A stretch of DNA of 64,000 nt, from positions 1,275,001 to 1,339,000 of the forward strand of contig OX345642.1 of NCBI GenBank assembly GCA_947044365.1. The letters run 5' to 3'. Position numbers and translations under genes: made by a program. The notes under the pieces were generated by a model. It was not told the origin of the DNA. It was given only the letters and a program-made list of their open reading frames with translations, and did not search any database. Below are positions 47,501-56,400 of this stretch, in pieces. Source of the DNA: Petrosia ficiformis (lineage: Eukaryota > Porifera > Demospongiae > Haplosclerida > Petrosiidae). Each line of letters begins with the position of its first letter. The stretch's first letter is position 1.

Positions 47501-47829
47501 TAGACCCTCAAAGTACTTGCAGTATCTTGTACAGGAATAGATATTTTAAATCTTTTTTTCACAGCTTCTGCTAGAGTATTTTCTCTTGCGTTTTCAAGAG
47601 CTAAGACAACATCCTTCCATGAAGCATCAGGATGTATTCGTAACCATGTTCCAAAAAGCTCAAGTTTCTGAAGGTGAACTTCGTGATTATTTCGTTGGAT
47701 TTCTTCGATATTTTCTCTTTCAAGACCTGGTAGGTGGGTAGCGAATACCTGCCAATCTACCAACTTTACAAGCTCAAGATCGAGTTCTCTTTCGGTTGGT
47801 CTACTTGCTACTGGTACATTGTCTGACAT
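38596..47829 (-). CDS. Giant Death-domain ankyrin-repeat protein (3,077 aa, single exon)
   Basis: One uninterrupted reading frame; the ATG at 47829 has an in-frame TGA shortly upstream. Residues 15-92 form a Death domain (LVDWQVFATHLPGL, KLELFGTWL, ASWKDVVLALE). Residues about 155-385 are an unnamed helical then alpha/beta module (DIDDLF...YSFLNCELLEEIV, RWKKEKMRCLNKLLEH, CIRFLVPKS, YLFGVFEMMIN, NFTFDSALLES). This module recurs at about 700-920 and 1865-2080, each time followed by ankyrin repeats and a cap cassette (CAEGD...TPLMIASSCGHVEVIDTL). I estimate about 60 ankyrin repeats. Many alternate between a GHYQVVEILLKKGADPNIHD type and a GHQQVVELLLEKQVDPNVQN type, a 67-residue dyad. No transmembrane span or enzyme domain is seen, so an intracellular scaffold is inferred; the ligand is unknown. 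The C-terminal tail is Ser/Thr- and Lys-rich. Near-identical internal DNA repeats make assembly errors possible. Confidence 0.9.
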   Translation of the reverse strand: MSDNVPVASRPTERELDLELVKLVDWQVFATHLPGLERENIEEIQRNNHEVHLQKLELFGTWLRIHPDASWKDVVLALENARENTLAEAVKKRFKISIPVQDTASTLRVYETQQIQHTSNEKVFLPIAVDEVQKTNDSTELCKVEEKKVEVNIDTADEIATQLVGLHKRFALLETNIKDSLDGAITKDQITLKHIARYLHRHLEDKQLKLTDAKDIDDLFDKLESHYSFLNCELLEEIVNQFLEDKIQAEVEKYVKDVEAFETLTTLQELKDAIEQALVPTQSVTPFTCEVILKVSRRWKKEKMRCLNKLLEHIFSKKRYLLNHIKLEDGSLCIRFLVPKSQVEMLIALATKHMEFMYLFGVFEMMINDIPVLMKDENENFTFDSALLESSQFGNNEAVQFLLDLGVNINYSNSEGKTALMLACQAGHEEVVQALVSGGANINLQDSTEETALILASGNIGVIHCLLLAKADLDIQRQDGNTALHIACYKGHNTVIELLLSYHASPVIKNSKDDTPFMASVRGNNADILQLMIDAIPSSHLSSGIVLACRLGHSAVFSLLVKQLECTPQVIDLFISCAEGDVGSVIQHIMEFNIDPNTTLISGITPLMIASSCGHVEVIDTLVQMKADINRIDSDNYSPLAYAITGNKSLPTVQYLLEAGANPHILLGGITILERAYRKEGQQDICDILFKFSALDLQKRFTHLLDRIEEGFDHLIAKEKDILLNFSQFLKVYPEITGSSKVHDSTDLFSRVRAYSDFLSYELLVVITKEFLKYNVEIQEELEEYLSIVQTFEELLKIENVMAFLPQQEETTMATSTYLVFKLNRNWSNKTLKMLHKFYSFLFSDNQRYLSHMTVDIVEMVPCIKFLIPNSKQIIEDLVSEVAKKRELMYPLGVFEVIINNTPVLIEDEDKNFTFESAIQKAAQFGNNEAVQLLLDLSNVDHTHNESKPFPVASDPRHLSVDITSLLNNPNALDDETGYPKLIHASGNGMYQMVEMLLKQGANPNIQNENGETALIFASSNGHYQVVHILLEKLADPNIHDKYGGTALIVGSEKGHQQVVELLLEKQVDLDVQNRKNGATALIQASQNGHYQVVEILLKKGANPNIQNENGETALIFASSNGHYQVVHILLEKLADPNIHDKYGGTALIVGSEKGHQQVVELLLEKQVDPNVRDNKCGTTALLQASCNGHYQVVEVLLKHGADPNIHAGNEEVTALLFASQKGYYKVVDILLKKGADPNIHDKYGRTALIVASQFGHQQVVELLLEKQVDLDVQNGINGRTALFQASWNGHYQVVEILLKKGADPNIHDNDGGTTLILATENGHQQIVELLLEQEVDPNVQNSKNGRTALIQAIQNGHYQLVEILLKNGADPNIQEVNGYTALLCASSNGHYQVVEILLKNGADPDIQASKDEVTALLFASQKGYYQVVDILLKKLADPNIRDKYGRTALIVASWFGHQQIVELLLEKQVDLNAQNSINGRTALFQASWNGHYQVVEILLKKGADPNIHDNTGWTALILASGKGHQQVVELLLETHVDPNVQNSKNGATALIQASQNGHYQVVEVLIKKGADPNIHDNTGWTALILASGKGHQQIVELLLETHVDLNVQNSKNGATALIQANGNIGIVSCLLLAKADPDLQRKDGNTALHIACYRGHYTVIELLLSYHASPVIKNTKDDTPFMASVRGNNADILKLMIDAIPSSHLSSGIVLACRLGHSAVFSLLVKQLECTPQVIDLFISCAEGDVESVIQHIMELNIDPNTTLISGITPLMIASSCGHVEVIDTLIQMEADVNRIDTDNYSPLAYAITGNKSLPTVQYLLEAGANPHVLLGDITILERAHREEAQQDICDILFKFSALDLQKRFTHLLDRIEEGFDHLIAKEEDILLNFSQFLEVYPEITGSSKVHDSTDLFSRVRAYSDFLSYELLVVITREFLKYNVEIQEELEEYLSIVQTFEELLKIENVMAFLPQQEETTMATSTYLVFKLNRLWSNKTLKHIRSLCSFLFSDNTRYLSHMTVGIIEKVPCIKFLIPNSIQIIEDFISEVAKKRVLMYLLGVFEMMINKTPILAEDEEKNFTFESALQIAVQFFNNEAVQLLLGLSNVDRTHNETKAFPIASDPGHLSVDITSLLNKISINPNALYDETGYPILIHASRNGMYQMVEMLLKLGADPNIQNENGETALIFASSNGHYPVVKILHQKGADPNIHDNNGWTALILSSENGHQQIVELLLEKQVDPNVQNSKNGRTALIQASQNGHYQVIVILLKKGADPNIHDNDGWTALILSSENGHQQIVELLLEKQVDPNVQNSKNGRTALIQASSNGHYQVVEILLVKGADPNIQDEDGWTALSVASLNGHYPVVKILHQNGASPNFHDNNGWTALIIAAQNGHQQVVELLLEKQVDPNVQNSKNGRTALIQASQNGHYQVIVILLKKGADPNIHDNDGWTALILSSENGHQQIVELLLEKQVDPNVQNSKNGRTALIQASSNGHYQVVEILLVKGADPNIQDEDGWTALSVASLNGHYPMVKILHQNGASPNFHDNNGWTALIIAAQNGHQQVVELLLERQVDPNVQNSKNGITALIQASSNGHYQVVEVLLKNGADPNIHNNNGFTALIFASQNGHYQVVEILLKNGADPDIRAGIDEVTALLFASQKGYYQIVDILLKNGADPNIHDNDGRTTLIIASEIGHQQVVELLLEKQVDPNVRNSKNGRTALYMASQNGHYQVVEVLLKNGADPNIHDNHGRTTLIVASEIGHQQVVELLLEKQIDPNVRNSKNGRTALYMASWNGHYQVVDKLLKKGADPNIHDKEGFTALMFASVLGHSDIVEVLLRYNANPHYSITTSEGISIDSFICAAMSGNIECVNIFLKHNELSLKSLSMGWYSACNRGHVPIIRLLSNRLDIVSDQTDLIIFCAEGDLGSAVDQLMSGMITPDVQFVHGVTPLMISSSCGHIDIVEALITAGANVNNIDELGQTALDFAEAAQQDATKDILLQHGGIKGSGPESESESDMTTSEEQKLSTDTSQSTIKLSQNSLSIKKKELNTKNRPLKYSQSIFSPYQRFDNRKYSTTHIP

Positions 47830-48703
47830 AATCGCTATTGATAAAGTTACTTGTGCTAATTCTCAACAAATCGATATTCCTTTAAAAAAGAAATGCAAAC
47901 TTTAATTTGATTATTATGACTATCAAATATTTTATGTACTACTAATTCCTATGTGTATCAGGAACTTATAAGTGATGAAGCATCCAACTGTAATACTTCC
48001 AGAGTTACCAGACTGACTAATTGTTTTGTTACATAAATGTGTATAATAGATCACATACATGCCCTTCTAAACTTCCTAATATGGTAATAAAATGAATGAA
48101 TAAAATTAAACAGCCTAGTCTATACAGCTAGATGCTTCTTTGTGGATTCATTGCTCATAAGCTCCTGTGTGTATGAAATTATGCACATAGCTACATACAG
48201 TTAGTTGTGTGATGAGAAGCAAAGTTTGAAGTAGTTAGTACTGTTCATTTAATATTCAACATGGGAATCACTACTAGTGTTTTGTGGGTCATACACTTTC
48301 CACACTGTATAGTGTTTTTAGATTCCCATAGAAAGTACAGCTGACTAATGAGCATATCACTGATGTATGAAACAGTACTAACTATTTCAGACTTTGTCTT
48401 GTCATGCATAAGCTCCTGATACACATAATAGGTTAGTTAATAGAATACGAGGATCAAGAGAAATCCATATACTTTCAAACTCACATATCTTGACAACAAA
48501 TCAAGATTTACAAGAAGTTTAATATAAAATAGATCAGACCAAGCCAACAATTAATGAGCCACTTTTATATTTACTAATCATTTGAAATTTGAAATCAAAT
48601 TTGAAGTGCTATTCCACAAGAAACTCAATCATGTGTGCCACACTTGCAACAATTTGTTTTAAAAATGAATTTAATAGTGATTATAATTAAATGGCAATAC
48701 TTT
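47830..48703. other. Upstream region of the large Death-ankyrin gene
   Basis: AT-rich, with no recognised gene. It would contain the promoter and 5' UTR of the 3,077-aa gene. Two similar segments, near 48145-48230 and 48355-48425 (ATAAGCTCCTG followed later by ACACATA), suggest an old short duplication. Confidence 0.4.
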
Positions 48704-48870
48704 TAGCCATTTCGCATGTAGCGCCAGTTTTTGATGTTCAGTACATGGTGATTATGCCTCAATTGAGCTGTTAGTAATGCATGGTAATGTTTACCAACTA
48801 ATGGAGATAAGTATTCATCTAGTTGATGTACCACCAAAGGTCGCGAAGCTAAAGAAATATCATCTGACAT
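48704..48870 (-). pseudogene. Decayed 5' fragment of a third Death-ankyrin gene
   Basis: Minus-strand sequence from an ATG at 48870 reads MSDDISLASRPLVVHQLDEY, clearly related to the first residues of the 726-aa paralogue (MSDDIPMVSRPLVHQLVEYL). Downstream, DNA similarity to the Death-domain coding sequence continues (ATTACTAACAGC, TGGCGC-like ends), but with indels that destroy the frame. It stops near 48704, with no module or ankyrin repeats following. The 5' flank (48871-48945) also resembles the flanks at 62575-62630 and 63795-63840. Confidence 0.75.
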
Positions 48871-48949
48871 TTTGTACTCTTAACTTAATTCACCTTGTTT
48901 CAGTACTGCTATAATATAAGATAATAAGTACTTCAGTGTTGGAAGTCCT

Positions 48950-50000
48950 GAGTGTAGTGTTGTGTACAAAACTTGTGATTTTGTGTGCAATAATGCGGAA
49001 TTTTAAATTTGGCTTTTTCCACAAAATTTAAATTTTGTGGAACTAAGCAGTTCTTGACATACTATAGTCGTATGACTAAATAAATTAACAAGGCAAGCTG
49101 GCCACTTGTGTTATTATGGTCCATAGGGCCATCCCTATGATTGCTTTGTCATATAAGTTTGTACCATACGTGACGATGCATTGTACATAGTTAAGGAAGT
49201 TGCGTCATTACAGGAGGTCAGAAAAATTAATGGGCGTGGCATGTCTAAGACAGCAACAGACCAGCTAGTGGCAGGAAGATTCAGGAGTGTAAAACTGCAT
49301 CTAATACTAATAGCTGTTGTATATAGCAGAGAAACAGTAAACAGATGATGCAAGAATCTTTAACAAGTAAGTATAATAAATTGTTGAGTTTCAGACATGA
49401 GGAAGTAATCAGCAATGTTAATTAAGGGTTAAAATCCTGAATGAGTACTTCAGTTTCATCAAAGATCTCTGTACTTAAACTGCAGTTACACTTACTTCTT
49501 CAGCCCATAGTATTCAGAGTACACAGAAAGGTAGAAACAATAGTGGCATCAGAAATGATTGATAGATACATGTCACCAGTCACCACAAAGCAATCACAGG
49601 GATACTTTTTTCTCAATATAACTTGTTTTTAACTAATATGCACATGAATTTGTACTTATAATAACAAATAACATCCATTGTACTCCATAGTACCTAATTA
49701 CTATTGGAATGTACATAATTATAATATGTGTAAAGAACATTGTATTGGTTTTGTTACCATGCTTTATAGTATTACTTATAATACTAATCAATATAGATCA
49801 AACCAGTAGTTTTAAACTTTAATCATTGTGTTCTAAATTGCATATACACCATAATTGCATGTGATATATTGAAAAATTGCGGAAATTTCAATAGCGATAT
49901 TTGATCTGACAAACCTTGTATTGCGTGCGACAGCTCTACTTATGAGCTTTGACTAAACCTTTTGCTTGAAATAATAAACATGGAGTCCTGGACTTACTGA
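48950..50000. other. Intergenic, no gene recognised
   Basis: Includes a self-complementary ACAAAATTTAAATTTTGTGG at about 49020-49040 and short ORFs without recognisable domains. Confidence 0.4.
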
Positions 50001-50545
50001 ATAAACAGGTGCTGTGATATTTGACCTTCCCCCTTGGGAGGGGTACAGTAAATGGTTTGGAAAAATGTCTGTCTGTGTGTCTGTCTGTGTGTCCTACTTT
50101 GCTCTACCGCAAAAACTGGACGCTCCTGAACTTCCACACTTGGCATGTATCACTCCTCCGAAGTGACAAGAATGAACACTCACTTAGTATTTTCTCCACT
50201 ATACTAGAAGCTATTAAAAAGGGCAAGAAAAGGGCGAGAAAGCTGCTAGGTGTGGCTTCTTTCAGTCTTCCAGACTCTAACGAAGCAAGAGTTTTACATC
50301 ACTGGCTGGCTTAAGGACTCCTCTTTCCAACAAAACAAGTTAGAAGCTTTGAACATGTATACTTCGAAAGTTATGAAGCTGACAAAGCTGCTAGGTGTGG
50401 CTTCTTTCAGTCTTCCAGACTCTTAATGCATCTAACAAAGCAAGAGTTTTACATCACTGGCTGTCTTAATGACTCCTCTTTCCAACAAAGCAAGTTAGAA
50501 GGTTTGAATATGTATACTTCGAAAGTTATAAAGCTGACAAAAACA
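50000..50545. repeat. Interspersed repeat fragment with an internal ~140-bp duplication
   Basis: GCTGCTAGGTGTGGCTTCTT, TCAGTCTTCCAGACTCT and AGCAAGAGTTTTACATCACT occur twice, about 140 bp apart. The segment has higher GC than its surroundings and a 97-aa ORF (50021-50314) ending in RKLLGVASFSLPDSNEARV. It looks like part of a dispersed repeat or an old coding piece; I cannot name it. Confidence 0.45.
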
Positions 50546-50924
50546 CCCCGCCCATTTAAAAATTAATAATAAAATTATCTCATTAGCTCTAGATAAAAAT
50601 ATTGTTGATCATACACTGGAGAGGGTCATGCAACATTCAGTTGTTCTATATTTATTATTGCTTTTACTATTTGTGTTTCCTGGTTCATCTAAAACAACAA
50701 ATTAATATTCAAGATTTGGTTTCTGTATCCGTTCAATTTGTATGTACACACTAAGTGAAGTGATACTACAGAAGCTAAAAGATTCCTTCAGCTACAGTGA
50801 TAATAAAAGCTAGCTTTTTCCAAATAGGAAAGTGAAGCAAGTAATTGTTTTCAGAACGATGGTCCCCAGCACATCCATCAACTCTGACCGCTTTCAGGGA
50901 TGCATGAAAGTAATAAAGTCAGAT

Positions 50925-51010
50925 AATAAGGCTAACAATGATATATTATGGTAAGTTTTCCAAAAATTGACCTGAAAAACTTACAATATATCATTGTCAG
51001 TCTTATTTCT
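50925..51010. repeat. Imperfect ~27-bp inverted repeat (hairpin-forming)
   Basis: The left arm CAATGATATATTATGGTAAG and right arm CTTACAATATATCATTG are complementary around a short loop; it could be a minimal MITE. Confidence 0.6.
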
Positions 51011-51114
51011 TTTTGTAAGGAATGTAACTTTCCTTACAAAATATAGTCAGTGGGTTGTACTAGGTAGTATATTAGTATAATATTAATTAGCTGAGCAAAT
51101 ATTTGCAGTGCATG

Positions 51115-51990
51115 TGCTTCTTAATGCCCTACCAATTGTCCTTCTATTCCAATACCCTACCAATTGTCCTTCTATTCCAATGCCCTACCAATTGTTCTTC
51201 TATTCCAATGCCCTACCAATTGTTATTCTATTCCAATGCCCTACCAATTGTTATTCTATTCCAATGCCCTATCAGTTGTTATTCTATTCCAATGCCCTAC
51301 TAATTGTTATTCTATTCCAATGCCCTACCAATTGTTATTCTATTCCAATGCCCTATCAATTGTTATTCTATTCCAATGCCCTATCAATTGTTATTCTATT
51401 CCAATGCCCTACTAATTGTTATTCTATTCCAATGCCCTACCAATTGTTACTCTATTCCAATGCCCTACCAATTGTTCTTCTATTCCAATGCCCTACCAAT
51501 TGTTATTCTATTCCAATGCGCTACCAATTGTTCTTCTATTCCAATGCCCTACCAATTGTTATTCTATTCCAATGCCCTACCAATTGTTCTTCTATTCCAA
51601 TGCCCTACCAATTGTTCTTCTATTCCAATGCCCTACCAATTGTTATTATATTCCAATGCCCTACCAATTGTCCTTCTATTCCAATGCCCTACCAAGTGTT
51701 CTTCTATTTTAATGCCCTACCAATTGTTCTTCTATTCCAATGCCCTACCAATTGTTCTTCTATTCCAATGCCCTACCAATTGTTATTCTATTCCAATGCC
51801 CTACCAATTGTTCTTCTATTCCAATGCCCTACCAATTGTTCTTCTATTCCAATGCGCTACCAATTGTTATTCTATTCCAATGCCCTACCAATTGTTATTC
51901 TATTCCGATGCCCTATCAATTGTTATTCTATTCCAATGCCCTACCAATTGTTATTCTATTCTGATGCGCTATCAATTGTTCTTGTACAAA
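51115..51990. repeat. 28-bp minisatellite open in all three forward frames
   Basis: About 31 units of CCAATGCCCTACCAATTGTT plus ATTCTATT. No forward frame of the unit has a stop, so ORFs up to 296 aa appear in each frame; since 28 is not divisible by three, the translation repeats every 28 residues. I regard it as non-coding. Confidence 0.85.
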
Positions 51991-52027
51991 AGGTATGATA
52001 TTCTTTAATACATGTATACAGTACTAT

Positions 52028-52442
52028 TAGGGCTGGGAAAAAGGTTTGAATGTTTGACCCTTCATTCATTCGTGCATTTAAAGCTAAATTTCTCCTTTTA
52101 AAGCTTCGCTGCCATGTCAACTTTAATGTTTGAACATGCGCAATTGTACAGTTTACATGTGTGGTTAATAATGTGGGCATATTCCAAAAAGGTTGAGGCT
52201 GTCTGTGTTGCTGGCTACTTCTGTCTTGTTTCTCAGTACTCTGGTGATGCTAAATCCAAGTAGAAACAGCAACAGGAACAAGACTAGTACTCGTTATAAA
52301 GCAATAATCCAGTTTTGGAGGCTTTATATACCTAATCCAGGTAAGAGCAACATTGATAAAAACACATGTGAACCATCGAGTGTTCATTCATTTTTACTGA
52401 CGAAACTTTGTATGTTGTTTTCCAACCTTCGTCCCAGCCCTA
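52028..52442. mobile_element. hAT-like MITE (TIR TAGGGCTGGG, 8-bp TSD)
   Basis: The element runs from TAGGGCTGGGA to TCCCAGCCCTA and is flanked on both sides by the exact 8-bp duplication AGTACTAT (52020-52027 and 52443-52450). It has no transposase, so it is non-autonomous. A diverged left half of the same family lies at 62830-62975. Confidence 0.85.
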
Positions 52443-52450
52443 AGTACTAT

Positions 52451-53567
52451 ACACTAACAATAGAAGTGTGGCAGTTGGTAATAATGACCACTACTCAAAT
52501 ACCAGGAATCAAGATACTTGTATCAAAGTATCAACTGAGTACTTCAGTAATGTATTACTCATCATTATTACCCAATCCTCAATCAAGATATATAAATTAT
52601 ACATTGTATCTACTACACTGATACTGGGACTGGAAGCAGACTCATGTTAATAATTAATGAATATACTTATCTATCAGCACAACCACTCAACAGGTTTATA
52701 AGGTAAAGCACATCAGGTTTGGTAGTAGAGATAGGTGGATAACTGAACTAGACCCCAGGAATATAGTCCCTAGACCCTATGGATCAGGATTACAAGAGCA
52801 TAAATTGCAGTCCCATTGCCAGTGCAGTAGACACAATGTGCTTATATAAGATATGTAACACATGTTTGTATGATCACTCTCACCTTGTAAACAACAAAAC
52901 AGTAACTTGAACTAACAGACTTGAAGAGTGAGGACTAAAAACTTGTAACTGACTTGACAAATGGAGCTCTATATGACTAGTATATATAAACAGAGTATTA
53001 AATTACATTGATAAATTATAAATTAAACTTACCACCATAAGAATATCAAGAAGTGAGTGAAGTGACCCTTAAATTTGTACACTCTTGTATACTTTCAGTA
53101 TCCTAAATAAACTTTGTGCCATTATTTGGAATGTGGATGCAGTAGTGAGTAGTTAAATTCCAATGAGAATGAGAGGATAAGCAGTAGTACTGAAACTATT
53201 CAGAAATTTCTTCTCAACTTTAGCAACTGCCAGGACACGTAAAGTGAGTACACCATACAATAGTGAAATTCATGATACAGATATTTAGCTGGGAATAGTG
53301 GAGCTCTATCTATTAGTCAATACTAATACAGTAGTACTATCTATTATACACAGATATTACAGTGAGAGTTACAAGGTCACATCATGTCATCAATGGTGAG
53401 AGCTCATCATGCAAGTTTGAATTTGTGAATTGGAGGAAGCTTTACAAGTGTGTGTCAATCTGACGTACGAGGTGTAGATATACATCAACTTTTCTATACC
53501 TATGTATGAGGTATCTATTCCTCCTCATGTACATCATACAGGTAGTGATATTAAACAGTAATTAAGA
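52451..53567. other. Intergenic, no gene recognised
   Basis: AT-rich unique-looking sequence with no convincing ORF or repeat. Confidence 0.4.
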
Positions 53568-53575
53568 GTAATTTA

Positions 53576-54052
53576 TAGTGATGGGCGATACCGATACCAA
53601 AGTATTCGATACTTCGATACTTGGATCCAGAAGTACTCGGTATCGATTCTAGAATGGTATCGAATGTTCACGATACCGATTGTCACACCCACTTAACTGT
53701 AATAATAGTTAATAACATATTAACAAGTTAACGTTTTATTTAATTATTCATAAATATTAAATTTAAAATTTTCTTTTAATTGAAAAAAAAACTGTCAGGT
53801 GAGAATTAATTCTAGTACTTGTTCTTTCAATCAATCTAGCATTGTTTTATTATCAATCACTGACAATCAGTCTTCCAGGTGACGCAGGCTGTTGATAATT
53901 ATGTCTTGGCCTTAAGGCCTTGTGACTAATCATGTGACAACAATTATGCACATGCGTAGTCACTTAGTATCGGTACTCGATACCATCGATACCAGGTTGA
54001 AAAGTACTCGGTATCGTATCGAAATCAATACTTCTGGTATCGCCCATCACTA
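53576..54052. mobile_element. hAT-like MITE (TIR TAGTGATGGGCGATACC, 8-bp TSD)
   Basis: The 477-bp element has inverted ends TAGTGATGGGCGATACC and GGTATCGCCCATCACTA, flanked by the exact 8-bp duplication GTAATTTA (53568-53575 and 54053-54060). GGTATCG-type subterminal repeats fill about 100 bp at each end. It is non-coding. Confidence 0.9.
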
Positions 54053-54289
54053 GTAATTTATTAAATCAGTATAATTATAAATTATTGAGGGACCCCTTTT
54101 AATTAGTATTAGTGCATCCCATAATGTCTAATTAGTCCTAACATAGTGCTAATATAGTTGGCCTGGTTTTGAGTTTAGGGTTAGTGTTTGAGTGTTAAAG
54201 ATTGGTATCCGATACGTATAGACATGTGTAATAACAAAACAAACCACACCTATCATCAGTATAATATCTAACACAAACAGATAATGAGT

Positions 54290-54720
54290 ATAATCACTAC
54301 TGGTCTAATCTCTAGTCACTCGTACACACTCTTAATGAACTAATGGTCAACTGGTGTGTACTTAGGTAATGAAATAGTATAATCACTACTAGTCTAATCT
54401 CTAGTCACTCGTACACTCTTAATGAACTAATGGTCAACTGGTGTGTACTTAGGTAATAAAATAGTATAATCACTACTAGTCTAATCTATAGTCACTCATA
54501 CACTCTTAATGAACTAATGGTCAACTGGTGTGTACTTAGGTAATAAAATAGTATAATCACTACTGGTCTAATCTCTAGTCACTCATACACTCTTAATGAA
54601 CTAATGGTCAACTGGTGTGTACTTAGGTAATGAAATAGTATAATCACTACTAGTCTAATCTCTAGTCACTCGTACACTCTTAATGAACTAATGGTCAACT
54701 GGTGTGTACTTAGGTAACTG
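54290..54720. repeat. ~87-bp minisatellite, five copies
   Basis: Each unit contains TAATCACTACTAGTCTAATC, ACTCTTAATGAACTAATGGT and GTGTGTACTTAGGTAAT. A single diverged copy exists in the intact CFDP1 intron 5 (30830-30915), so the sequence was amplified after the segmental duplication. Confidence 0.9.
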
Positions 54721-55349
54721 TATTAGTGTTAGGATGAGATTTATGTCCTTACTAATTAGATTATAATATGTCATTAATTAATTACATGTCACATCATGTG
54801 TAATAATCAAACACACTATACTAATAGTAATTAATTAACTAGTTATAATATCACATTAATGATGGTATCTTCCTGGTTCACCTACTCTACATTTACCTAT
54901 TCCATTTTGGCCTACTAATAAATTAGTAGTTATTTGGGAAGTGCATTTTTGACTACTCATTAAAAATGAAGTAAGTAATTAAATAAGGTCTACATAATAG
55001 TTACCAGACTGATCTCATTCATTGATCAGAGAGTATAGCTGGTAGCTTGTAATGAATATAAATGACTGGATCTTTTCTATTCTAATATTTTATTACTAAC
55101 TATTCTTAATTTCATGATAGACCTCTTAAACATACTTTGGGTGCCGAAGCATTACTTCAGGTTTTGAGTACACTGGTGAGTTATATAATATGACCTTTGA
55201 CCTGTGATGTCATATGAGGCATTTTATAATATAGGAGAAGTCTCGACTGGATTAGATGAAGGGTTTAAGGAAAAACTAAACTTTAATACTAAAGATGGGT
55301 TAGTAATCTAAGAAACATTTTCAAAATAATTTGGAATATTGCTATTACA

Positions 55350-55454
55350 CCATTTGTACACGAAGCCATTGAAATTTAGTATCTAAGGAGAGTAATAATA
55401 TATATAATACCTCTTCCTTGTTACTAAATGTCATTGACTTCCTGTGCACAATGG
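55350..55454. mobile_element. Palindromic ~100-bp MITE, copy 4 (in CFDP1 pseudogene intron 7)
   Basis: Ends CCATTTGTACACGAAGCCA and GACTTCCTGTGCACAATGG, at the position equivalent to 31612-31709. Confidence 0.65.
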
Positions 55455-55633
55455 TGAAAAGCAATTAAATGTACCTTATGCCTACAGTTAATTGCGTGTA
55501 ACTAATTTTAGTGATTTTAGTGTCTAGCATAATTGCTAAAATTAGAACACTTATTGGGCATATTAGGCATGGCTCAGAAATTTGTTAACATTAATGCGTT
55601 AAAACAACCGCAAAATTCAGTGGACACAATTAA

Positions 55634-56156
55634 TAGTAGGCTTAACGTAGTGTTTGATTTTTTCAGCATCACAATTATTGATAGTAAATAATCATGATTT
55701 TCGATTACATCACGATTATGATATACAAAAAAAGCATTTGCATAATCTAATACAGGAGAATGATAAATTTATTAGAATTTATGAAAAGATCATGTTGAGT
55801 AACTATTGTGAATTATTCTGTAAATAAAATTGAAGATACATGTAGAATAACTATTGTTTGACTTGTTCTATTTATGTATTTTAAGTTGTCTGCTAAAAAC
55901 TGACATATTTACATTTTCTGGGAGAGGTAAGACCTTTTACTGTTCACAATAATCATAATTAGATTCATCACTGGCCTTAGCCTGGTGAAACTCATGTATG
56001 TGCACTTCTTCCAGATGATTCCACACGTTTGCAAGAGTGCACATATGTGCAGTAGACCCATGATGACATCGCGTGCTGTAGTACAGGACATCATAATCGC
56101 GATTATTTGAAATAATCGCGATTTATCGCAAAAATCGATATAATTGCTCAGCCCTA
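55634..56156. mobile_element. Degraded hAT-like MITE inserted in the pseudogene intron
   Basis: The right end ATTGCTCAGCCCTA and the decayed left end TAGTAGGCTTAACG, with flanks CAATTAA and CAATTTAA, suggest an 8-bp target duplication. Long internal inverted stretches (ATCGCGATTATTT, AATAATCATGATTTTCGAT) support a TIR element. It is absent from the intact CFDP1 intron 7. Confidence 0.6.
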
Positions 56157-56239
56157 CAATTTAATATGATATTCATTGTAGTGTAGTTTTATGATTGAAT
56201 TACAATAATGAAATGATAAATAAAGTAAAGATGGATGTT

Positions 56240-56400
56240 ATTGCTGATATTACATACCAGTACTTCATATTCACTCAATTGTAATCATAGTATATACTAA
56301 CTATTGATATTACATACCAGTACTTCATATTCACTCAATTGTAATCATAGTATATACTAACTATTGATATTACATACCAGTACTTCATATTCACTCATGT
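56240..56400. repeat. ~60-bp direct repeat, 2.5 copies
   Basis: TTGATATTACATACCAGTAC then TTCATATTCACTCAATTGTA then ATCATAGTATATACTAAC. Confidence 0.85.

Noticed and set aside
51108..51998. 296-aa ORF as a repetitive structural protein
   Set aside because: The same peptide appears in all three frames of a 28-bp minisatellite; no upstream signal peptide or promoter evidence.
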